9,360 bases of DNA, taken from contig CAUJGI010000479.1 in assembly GCA_963169155.1 (NCBI GenBank), forward strand, positions 1-9,360, given 5' to 3'. A program made the position numbers and the translations under genes. Of the stretch, positions 1 through 5,517 are shown in pieces (the first letter of the stretch is position 1; each line of letters begins with the position of its first letter). The stretch is from Chloroflexota bacterium (lineage in GTDB: Bacteria; Chloroflexota; Anaerolineae; Promineifilales; Promineifilaceae). The notes under the pieces are model-generated. The model saw only the letters and a list, made by a program, of their open reading frames with translations, was not told the origin of the DNA and did not search any database.

Positions 1-756
1 GCACCAGAGGAGCAAACAAACCAGCAGCACCAAAGCCGTAAAAGCCCACAACGTCAAAGCCGCCGATTTGGCCAACAGGGCACATCCTGCCGCGGCTCCA
101 GAAACGGCCGTTAGGGTAAATGGGACGCGGATGAACGCAGATGAACGCGGATTTTTGTACCCGTCTAGGTCTAATGCCAGGGCTAGCAGCGAAATTGTGG
201 TGAAGGTGGTCAGCAATCCATCCAGGTGCAGCAGGCCCGACAGGCCAGCCACAAACGGATCCAACGCCAGCAGCACGGCAAAACCAGCGGCCAGCGCCAC
301 TGGCATCAGCCACCGCGCCAGCCAAAAAATGGCGACAATCCCCAGGCTGTTGAACACGGCAACGGCCGTTCGTCCCGCGCTTAAAAAAGTAGCCAGTTGG
401 GGAAAAGCGGCCGTATTTTCCGGGGCCAGCCAGGCCAGGTGGGTGATCCAATCGTAAGTAGCGGCGTCAGACGGCCGTAACCACAACTGGATTTGCACTC
501 CCAACGCCCCCAGCCAGGTGGTGATCACCCCCGGATGCCCCGTCGTTAACGTATCTGCCCACCGCCCCTGTGTCAGCGCCTGGTGGAACAGCACCGAACG
601 GTGCACCCAGTTCAGCTCGTCGGGCGTAATATACCGGCCCAAAGCCAGCAGCCGCGGCAGCAGCGCCACAAAACAGAGAACAAGGGCAAACAGGAGTGAT
701 TGTGGGAAGTCAGACGGCCGTTGCCGCCGCAGAAACGATCTCATTCCCTCAATCAT
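1..756 (-). CDS. GT-C / family-39-like membrane glycosyltransferase (3' end cut by window)
   Basis: The minus-strand frame is open from an ATG at 756 to the left edge, giving 252 residues; the C-terminus lies outside the window. After a short basic N-terminus there is a membrane helix (about residues 19-39), then a loop with PDE (D46, E47) and GHPGV (73-77). A loop acidic pair after the first helix and an HPG-type motif resemble polytopic GT-C enzymes of the ArnT/PMT (GT39) type, which move sugars from polyprenyl-phosphate donors onto acceptors outside the membrane. Several further hydrophobic helices follow (about 135-195 and 215-250). The donor and acceptor cannot be read from the sequence. 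A second ATG at 744, preceded closely by GAGGGA, could be the true start. Residues about 201-211 are encoded by an interspersed repeat, and four ACGGCCGT palindromes fall inside the gene. The family call is by motif memory, not alignment. Confidence 0.72.
   Translation of the reverse strand, partial: MIEGMRSFLRRQRPSDFPQSLLFALVLCFVALLPRLLALGRYITPDELNWVHRSVLFHQALTQGRWADTLTTGHPGVITTWLGALGVQIQLWLRPSDAATYDWITHLAWLAPENTAAFPQLATFLSAGRTAVAVFNSLGIVAIFWLARWLMPVALAAGFAVLLALDPFVAGLSGLLHLDGLLTTFTTISLLALALDLDGYKNPRSSAFIRVPFTLTAVSGAAAGCALLAKSAALTLWAFTALVLLVCLLLWC
125..154. repeat. 10-bp-period repeat, copy A of an interspersed element, inside a coding frame
   Basis: Three near-identical 10-mers stand in a row: ACGCGGATGA (125-134), ACGCAGATGA (135-144) and ACGCGGATTT (145-154). 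The last two together match a second site at 8149-8168 on the opposite strand at 17 of 20 bases. The element is read in frame by the minus-strand glycosyltransferase gene as a polar segment (NPRSSAFIRVP) between two hydrophobic helices. Short repeats built on GCGTTCATCTGCG-like words are, from memory, common in environmental bacterial genomes; this was not checked. Confidence 0.6.
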
Positions 757-860
757 AGCGCAAAGCCCGTCAGGCGAATAATAAGTTCAACAAACATAAT
801 CTCGGCCAAACCGAACCGCGTAAGCGCCGTATGAACATCGTTAACAGGAGTACCGTTATA

Positions 861-888
861 TTGCCTGCCTCATTAAACTCAGTATAAT
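861..888 (+). promoter_or_regulatory. Sigma-70-type promoter for rpsA
   Basis: A -35-like TTGCCT (861-866, four of six consensus bases) and a perfect -10 TATAAT (883-888) are separated by 16 bp. This predicts a transcript start near 895, about 40 bases ahead of the rpsA start. The rest of the 757-934 gap, divergent between the glycosyltransferase and rpsA, shows no other clear structure. Confidence 0.6.
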
Positions 889-897
889 CAGGGAAAA

Positions 898-939
898 TGC
901 CCATGTTGGTTAAAGAAAGTGAGGACGAAGAGTTTTGAG
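898..939 (+). other. Possible leader mini-ORF (13 codons) overlapping the rpsA start
   Basis: ATG at 898 opens a frame reading MPMLVKESEDEEF and stops with TGA at 937-939, overlapping the TTG proposed as the rpsA start (935-937). It lies just after the predicted transcript start. It could be a translated leader coupled to rpsA, the true N-terminus of S1 joined by a frameshift or a base error, or chance. No good ribosome-binding site is visible ahead of it. Confidence 0.25.
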
Positions 940-2083
940 TGACAACGTAGCACATCTAGGAGGGGGCGATTACAGCCACCCAATGGAGTTTCTTCTGGCC
1001 GAAGAACTCAACTTACCCAAAATTGGTGAAACTCGTCGAGGTTGGGTAATCGAACACCGTAACAATGCAATCCTGATCGATATTGGCGCAAAGTCAGAAG
1101 GTGTCATTTCTGGTGCCGAGCTGCAAAACATGGATGACGACACCCGTGAGCAGTTGGCTGTGGGGAATGAAGTTGCGGTCTTTGTGGTGAACACAGAAGA
1201 CCAACACGGCAATGTCGTGGTTTCCTTTGCCAAAGCAGCCGAAGAGATGGACTGGACCCGCGCTGAGGAACTTTTGGCGTCACAAGACGTCTATAAAGGG
1301 AAGATTATTGGCCAAAACAAGGGTGGCATTCTGGTTAAGTTGGGCCAGCTGCGCGGCTTTATTCCCAATTCCCAAATCAGCCGCCGCCGTGGCAATGAAG
1401 AGGGCAAGAACAAACCAGCCACCAATATTATCCAAACCAAAGTCATTGAGGTGGATCGTAAGCGAGGCCGGTTAATCTTGTCGGAAAGAGCGGCCGAAAA
1501 GGAAGCGCGTCAGGCCAAGCGGGCTCAGCTGCTGAGCAATCTGCGAGAAGGCAGCATCTTGAAGGGGCGCGTTATCAACCTGGCGGACTTTGGTGCTTTC
1601 ATTGATGTTGGTGGTGTAGAAGGCCTGGTCCATCTGTCAGAACTAAGCTGGAAACGGGTAAACGCTCCAGCCGACATTTTGGCCGTTGGCGACGAAGTTG
1701 AAGTGTATGTCCTGAATATTGATCAAGAACGGGAGCGGCTGGCCCTCAGCTTAAAGCGTTTGGAACCAGATCCGTGGACCATCATTGATGAATATTACCA
1801 GGTTGGTCAGCTTCTCGAAGCAGCCATTACCAAGTTGACCAAATATGGCGCATTCGCTCGACTGGATGACGACTACGCCCTCGAAGGGTTGATTCATATC
1901 TCAGAGTTATCTGAGAATCATGTCAATCATCCGCGAGATGTAGTACAACCATCACAAACTGTAACCGTCCGCATCATTCGTGTGGACAAAGACCAACGAC
2001 AGTTGGGTTTAAGTATAAAACAAGTTGTTTCTGACAAATTCGTCGAAGCAGACCTGGAGAAATTAACAACTATCCAAGAGTAG
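935..2083 (+). CDS. rpsA: Ribosomal protein S1, four-domain form
   Basis: The 382-residue product holds four S1 (OB-fold RNA-binding) repeats: about 27-98, 113-187, 201-277 and 285-365. The last two are the most typical, with GRVINLADFGAFIDV followed by EGLVHLSELS, and KYGAFARL followed by EGLIHISELS. S1 binds mRNA on the 30S subunit and helps it load. The family in gamma-proteobacteria has six repeats; four is usual for shorter forms elsewhere. The start is uncertain. TTG at 935 has GAGGA at 921-925, nine bases ahead. ATG at 983 (residue 17) keeps every domain but sits 19 bases after a strong AGGAGG (958-963). A mini-ORF ends over the TTG. clpC follows after 110 bp in the same direction. The gene has no ACGGCCGT, unlike most of its neighbours. 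Confidence 0.9.
   Translation: MSDNVAHLGGGDYSHPMEFLLAEELNLPKIGETRRGWVIEHRNNAILIDIGAKSEGVISGAELQNMDDDTREQLAVGNEVAVFVVNTEDQHGNVVVSFAKAAEEMDWTRAEELLASQDVYKGKIIGQNKGGILVKLGQLRGFIPNSQISRRRGNEEGKNKPATNIIQTKVIEVDRKRGRLILSERAAEKEARQAKRAQLLSNLREGSILKGRVINLADFGAFIDVGGVEGLVHLSELSWKRVNAPADILAVGDEVEVYVLNIDQERERLALSLKRLEPDPWTIIDEYYQVGQLLEAAITKLTKYGAFARLDDDYALEGLIHISELSENHVNHPRDVVQPSQTVTVRIIRVDKDQRQLGLSIKQVVSDKFVEADLEKLTTIQE
958..966 (+). promoter_or_regulatory. Strong Shine-Dalgarno-like AGGAGG inside the rpsA 5' end
   Basis: AGGAGGGGG here is a better match to the anti-Shine-Dalgarno than the GAGGA at 921-925. No in-frame ATG, GTG or TTG lies 5-10 bases downstream; the next is ATG at 983, 19 bases away. 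It may serve that ATG at long range, or may simply encode the GGG residues 9-11. Confidence 0.3.
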
Positions 2084-2085
2084 TC

Positions 2086-2110
2086 AGAAGTGGAGGGGAG
2101 CCGCTTTTTT
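2086..2110 (+). terminator. Possible weak terminator after rpsA
   Basis: AGAAGTGG (2086-2093) can pair with CCGCTTTT (2101-2108) around a seven-base loop, with two G-T wobbles, and a six-base T run covers 2105-2110. Part of the T run lies in the stem, so it would be weak. It could allow partial read-through from rpsA into clpC. Confidence 0.3.
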
Positions 2111-2180
2111 CGCAAACGGCCGTAGCCACTGACACTGGAATAGTTGTTCACCTGGTCCGCAGGTACGAATGGTGAGAACC

Positions 2181-2187
2181 GAGGTGA
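2181..2187 (+). promoter_or_regulatory. Ribosome-binding site setting the GTG start of clpC
   Basis: GAGGTGA ends six bases before GTG at 2194. There is no ATG alternative near, and the encoded N-terminus (NSKNWERFTQRARRVL) begins where ClpC family members normally do. Confidence 0.75.
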
Positions 2188-2193
2188 GCACGG

Positions 2194-4695
2194 GTGAACT
2201 CTAAAAATTGGGAACGTTTTACGCAACGCGCCAGGCGCGTGCTAAGTTTGGCCCAAGAAGAGGCTGAACGTTTAAATCATAACTATATTGGCAGTGAGCA
2301 TGTCCTGATCGGGCTGCTCCGCGAAGAAGGCGGTGTTGCGGGACGTGTGTTAAGGGAGCTGGGTCTGGATGCTGTGCGCGTTCAGGCTATGGTCGAAAGA
2401 TTATCGGGTGGTCCCGGCACCAGAACCCCATTCACAAAAATCGAGCTTTCCCCAAGCACCAAGCGTGTGCTTGAGCTGGCGGTTGAAGAAGCCCGCCGCA
2501 TGGGGCAGCACTACATCAGCACCGAGCATCTGTTGCTTGGTCTGGCCCGGCAAAACGAAGGTCTGGCCATCGACGTTTTGCGCAAATTTGGCATCAGCGC
2601 CGAGCAAATTCGGCGGCAAACCCGCCGGATGCTGCGTGAAAGCCCCGTGGCCTCAAGCGAAACGACCAGCAGCCCCCCGCCCCGCCGCAGCGCCAAAAAA
2701 GAGAAGAGTAAAACGCCAATGGTCGACCAGCTGGCTACCGATCTAACCGCCCTGGCAGAAGAAAACAAGCTCGATCCCGTCATTGGACGGACCATGGAAA
2801 TTGAGCGCGTTATTCAGATTTTGGCTCGCCGTACCAAGAACAATCCAGCCCTCATTGGTGAACCCGGTGTCGGTAAAACTGCCATCATCGAAGGGCTGGC
2901 GCAGCGCATTGTGGACGGCCGTGTGCCCGATATCTTGCACAACAAACGCGTCCTTCAGCTGGATGTCGGGAGTTTGGTAGCAGGTACGATGTACCGTGGC
3001 CAGTTTGAGGAACGCCTCAAGCGCGTCATCGAAGAGCTAAAATCCAGCGACGCCATTTTGTTTATCGACGAAGTGCATATGCTGGTAGGCGCTGGTTCGG
3101 CGGGCAGCTCAGTTGACGCCGCCAACATTTTGAAACCGGCACTGGCCCGGGGTGAGCTGCAAACCATTGGGGCCACCACGTTGGAAGAGTACCGCAAATA
3201 CATCGAAAGTGACGCCGCTTTAGAGCGCCGTTTCCAGCCAATTCGCGTGGATGAGCCGACGCCCGAAGAAAGCATTGAAATTTTGCACGGTATCAAGGGT
3301 GCCTACGAAAAGCACCACAATCTGTTTATCACGGAAGAAGCGATTGAAGCGGCCGTTCACCTTTCAACACGGTACGTAACCGAGCGCTTCTTGCCGGACA
3401 AAGCAATTGACCTGATTGATGAAAGCGCCTCACGGGTGCGCATGTACCGTGTGCCTCAACCGGCTGACATTCGCGAAGCGTACGATCAGCTGCGTGATAT
3501 TCGCGCCGAACGGATTCTGGCTGAAGATGACGGCCGTACTGAAGACGTGATGCACCTGAACGAGCGGGAAGAAGAAATTCAGCGCCAGCTCGATCAGCTG
3601 CGGGCGGGCAGCGCCGAGCAAGAAAAATCGGTCAGCGTCACCGCCGAGGACATTGCCGAAGTGCTGTCTATGTGGACCGGCATTCCCATCTACCAGTTCA
3701 CGCAAGAAGAATCGGCACGGCTGCTGGAAATGGAAGTGGATCTGCGCAAGAACATCGTCGGACAGGCCGAAGCGATCGAAGCGATTGCCAAAGCAGTGCG
3801 CCGCGCTCGTGCTGGCCTCAAGGATCCGCAGCGACCCATTGGCTCCTTCATCTTCCTGGGGCCAACCGGCGTCGGCAAGACGGAGCTAACTAAGGCGTTG
3901 GCCAAGTTCCTCTTTGGCAGCGAAGATGCCCTGGTGCAGCTGGACATGTCTGAATTCATGGAGCGGCACAACGTGGCTCGGCTGGTTGGTTCACCTCCAG
4001 GCTACGTCGGATATGAAGATGCTGGCCAATTGACGGAAGCAGTAAGGAGACGGCCGTATTCCATCATCGTCTTTGATGAAATCGAAAAGGCCCATCCAGA
4101 AACCTTCAACATCTTGCTGCAAATCATGGAAGAAGGCCACCTGTCAGACGCCAAGGGACAGAAAATCAACTTCCGCAACACCATCATCATCATGACCTCC
4201 AACGTGGGGGCCGACACGATTCGTCGTGGGCCAAACCTGGGCTTTGCCTTCCAGCGTGACGATGCCGTGGTGTCGCAAGAACAGCACAAAGAAATGCGCA
4301 AAACCCTCATGGAGGAGCTCAAGCGCAAATTCCGTCCCGAGTTCATCAACCGCGTTGACAGCATCATCGTTTTCCGCCAGCTGTCCAAAGAAGATATTCG
4401 CAAGATTGTGGATATTATTCTCGAAGAAGTGAACCAGCGACTGGTAGATCACGACTTGACCATCACGGCGACCGATGCTGCCCGGGATTGGCTGGGTGAA
4501 CATGGCTACGATGCCGAGTTTGGTGCCAGACCACTGCGGCGGCTCATTCAAACCGAAGTAGAGGATCGCCTATCGGATGCCGTTTTGGCGGGCCGCTTCT
4601 CGACCGATGATGTGGTTACCATCGATGTTGAGGAAGACGGCATTGTGCTAAAACACGAAAAAGAGGCAGCCTTGCCAACGACTGATCCGGCATAA
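2194..4695 (+). CDS. clpC: ATP-dependent Clp protease ATP-binding subunit ClpC
   Basis: The 833-residue product is a full-length Hsp100 unfoldase that feeds proteins to ClpP in the cytoplasm. It holds two N-domain repeats (about 1-145), a basic linker (150-175), and a first AAA+ domain with Walker A GEPGVGKT (222-229), pore loop YRG (267-269), Walker B ILFIDE (288-293) and arginines 345-346. A coiled-coil middle domain follows (about 425-470). The second AAA+ domain has Walker A GPTGVGKT (556-563), pore GYVGY (603-607), Walker B with D628/E629, a LGF ClpP-docking loop (682-684) and GARPLRR near the end. The middle domain marks it as ClpC rather than the longer-coil ClpB. The tip of that domain reads DGRTED, with Thr449 where Bacillus ClpC has the MecA-contacting Phe436 by my hand alignment. 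No clpP, mcsAB or ctsR lies nearby, and no CtsR or CIRCE operator is evident upstream. Confidence 0.96.
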   Translation: MNSKNWERFTQRARRVLSLAQEEAERLNHNYIGSEHVLIGLLREEGGVAGRVLRELGLDAVRVQAMVERLSGGPGTRTPFTKIELSPSTKRVLELAVEEARRMGQHYISTEHLLLGLARQNEGLAIDVLRKFGISAEQIRRQTRRMLRESPVASSETTSSPPPRRSAKKEKSKTPMVDQLATDLTALAEENKLDPVIGRTMEIERVIQILARRTKNNPALIGEPGVGKTAIIEGLAQRIVDGRVPDILHNKRVLQLDVGSLVAGTMYRGQFEERLKRVIEELKSSDAILFIDEVHMLVGAGSAGSSVDAANILKPALARGELQTIGATTLEEYRKYIESDAALERRFQPIRVDEPTPEESIEILHGIKGAYEKHHNLFITEEAIEAAVHLSTRYVTERFLPDKAIDLIDESASRVRMYRVPQPADIREAYDQLRDIRAERILAEDDGRTEDVMHLNEREEEIQRQLDQLRAGSAEQEKSVSVTAEDIAEVLSMWTGIPIYQFTQEESARLLEMEVDLRKNIVGQAEAIEAIAKAVRRARAGLKDPQRPIGSFIFLGPTGVGKTELTKALAKFLFGSEDALVQLDMSEFMERHNVARLVGSPPGYVGYEDAGQLTEAVRRRPYSIIVFDEIEKAHPETFNILLQIMEEGHLSDAKGQKINFRNTIIIMTSNVGADTIRRGPNLGFAFQRDDAVVSQEQHKEMRKTLMEELKRKFRPEFINRVDSIIVFRQLSKEDIRKIVDIILEEVNQRLVDHDLTITATDAARDWLGEHGYDAEFGARPLRRLIQTEVEDRLSDAVLAGRFSTDDVVTIDVEEDGIVLKHEKEAALPTTDPA

Positions 4696-4718
4696 GTTTA
4701 ACGAACAAAATGAGTATC

Positions 4719-4752
4719 AAAAAAGCCCTGGAAGATATCCAGGGCTTTTTTT
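4719..4752. terminator. Bidirectional rho-independent terminator between clpC and the LysM gene
   Basis: A perfect 13-bp stem pairs 4719-4731 (AAAAAAGCCCTGG) with 4739-4751 around the loop AAGATAT. An A run on one side and a T run on the other give a U tract whichever strand is transcribed. It sits 23 bases after clpC and 21 bases beyond the end of the convergent lipoprotein gene, so it can stop both. Confidence 0.92.
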
Positions 4753-4773
4753 ATGCCAATTTTGCCAAGTCAC

Positions 4774-5148
4774 TTATTCACAGGGCGGAATGTACAGAAC
4801 CTGCCCCACCTTAATCAAGTTATAGTTATAAATTCGGTTGGAATCAGCCAGGAATTTTGTCTCTAAACCGTAAAGGGAGGCGATTCCACCTAAGGTCTCA
4901 CCGGCCTGCACAATGTGGATTGTGCGCGTACTGACGGGTGAAATGTGCCCACCTAATCCAATCGGATCCGGCGTGTAGGTTGGAGGCAGGCTGGGGGTTG
5001 CCGTTACTTCGACGCGGGGTGGTGCTTCTTGTTCGGCCGTTTCCTGAGCGCCATCGGTCTCTTCGGTACTGGCCCCACCACCTGGCAACTGAGCGCAAGC
5101 CACCGCCATCAGCGAAAGAAGTAAGAAAAAAATTAAGTATTTACGCAT
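4774..5148 (-). CDS. Small LysM-domain lipoprotein
   Basis: The 124-residue product starts with a basic tip and a hydrophobic stretch ending in AVAC, a lipobox-like site at Cys18. This predicts export, lipid attachment and cleavage by signal peptidase II. Residue -3 is Ala rather than the commoner Leu. A Gly/Glu/Thr-rich then Pro-rich linker (20-72) leads to one LysM domain (about 77-122, HIVQAGETLGGIASLYG to GQVLYIPP), a fold that binds GlcNAc-containing polymers such as peptidoglycan. No catalytic domain is present, so it is probably a wall-tethering or sensing protein. The start has AGGAG five bases upstream (complement of 5154-5158). A promoter candidate lies at 5280-5308. It is divergent from the kinase gene, whose outer part also carries a wall-type SH3b-like domain. 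Confidence 0.85.
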   Translation of the reverse strand: MRKYLIFFLLLSLMAVACAQLPGGGASTEETDGAQETAEQEAPPRVEVTATPSLPPTYTPDPIGLGGHISPVSTRTIHIVQAGETLGGIASLYGLETKFLADSNRIYNYNLIKVGQVLYIPPCE

Positions 5149-5279
5149 AATGTCTCCTCATTTGCCTGACAAGAGCCACATCCCAAAACTCTCGTAAGAT
5201 AAATGCCCCATGTTTGAACGGGGTACTGCACAGAATTTTGCTAAACGATTCTCAAGTTCAGTTAAACATAATATGGGCC

Positions 5280-5308
5280 ATTATAACAGAGGCATTCCAA
5301 TTTTTGAA
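5280..5308 (-). promoter_or_regulatory. Candidate promoter of the LysM lipoprotein gene
   Basis: On the minus strand, TTCAAA (5303-5308) and a perfect TATAAT (5280-5285) are 17 bp apart. Transcription would start near 5273 and give a leader of about 125 bases. The region is AT-rich, so a chance match is possible. Confidence 0.42.
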
Positions 5309-5480
5309 GATGCAATCATGAACTGAAGGTAACATAACCATACTGAAACTCTTTGGTAATGTCAAAAAACCACTTATCCTAGCATAAAATTCTGGCAAAA
5401 ATTCTGACTAAAGAGGGGAAGTGGGCGCAAAGTTAGGACGTATGTACTAATAACCGGCGTGAATAAGACGGGAATAGCTA

Positions 5481-5510
5481 TTGTGAAGTGACAAAATCAA
5501 AACCTATAAT
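5481..5510 (+). promoter_or_regulatory. Promoter of the kinase gene, predicted to give a leaderless mRNA
   Basis: TTGTGA (5481-5486) and a perfect TATAAT (5505-5510) are 18 bp apart. A start six to eight bases past the -10 falls at 5516-5518, the A of the ATG itself. No Shine-Dalgarno sequence precedes this ATG, which fits a leaderless transcript. Confidence 0.5.
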
Positions 5511-5517
5511 TTGAAAG

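Larger units (their letters stand above)
5149..5517. other. AT-rich divergent intergenic region
   Basis: This gap separates two genes transcribed away from each other. It is visibly richer in A and T than the genes and contains no ACGGCCGT. It holds a candidate promoter on each strand and three copies of AAAATTCTG: two direct copies 12 bp apart (5386-5394, 5398-5406) and one inverted copy (5231-5239). CCCC (5206-5209) and GGGG (5220-5223) could form a small hairpin in the lipoprotein leader. I recognise no riboswitch or RNA gene. Confidence 0.5.

Noticed and set aside
68..457. 129-codon open frame on the plus strand at the left edge
   Set aside because: The opposite strand encodes a continuous membrane protein with GT-C-type motifs through the same bases, so this is its shadow.
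778..783. TATTAT on the minus strand as a -10 for the glycosyltransferase gene
   Set aside because: No acceptable -35 element lies at 16-18 bp spacing, so the promoter could not be supported.
770..955. 61-codon minus-strand frame between the glycosyltransferase and rpsA
   Set aside because: It overlaps the rpsA promoter and start and has no ribosome-binding site or recognisable feature.
2129..2175. A promoter or operator directly ahead of clpC (CTGACA at 2129-2134; small hairpin ACCTG/CAGGT at 2150-2164)
   Set aside because: No -10 box fits the CTGACA, the stem is only five base pairs, and no CtsR or CIRCE operator pattern is present.
4144..4551. Minus-strand frames of about 130 codons inside clpC
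   Set aside because: They are opposite conserved ClpC second-domain sequence and show no domain of their own.
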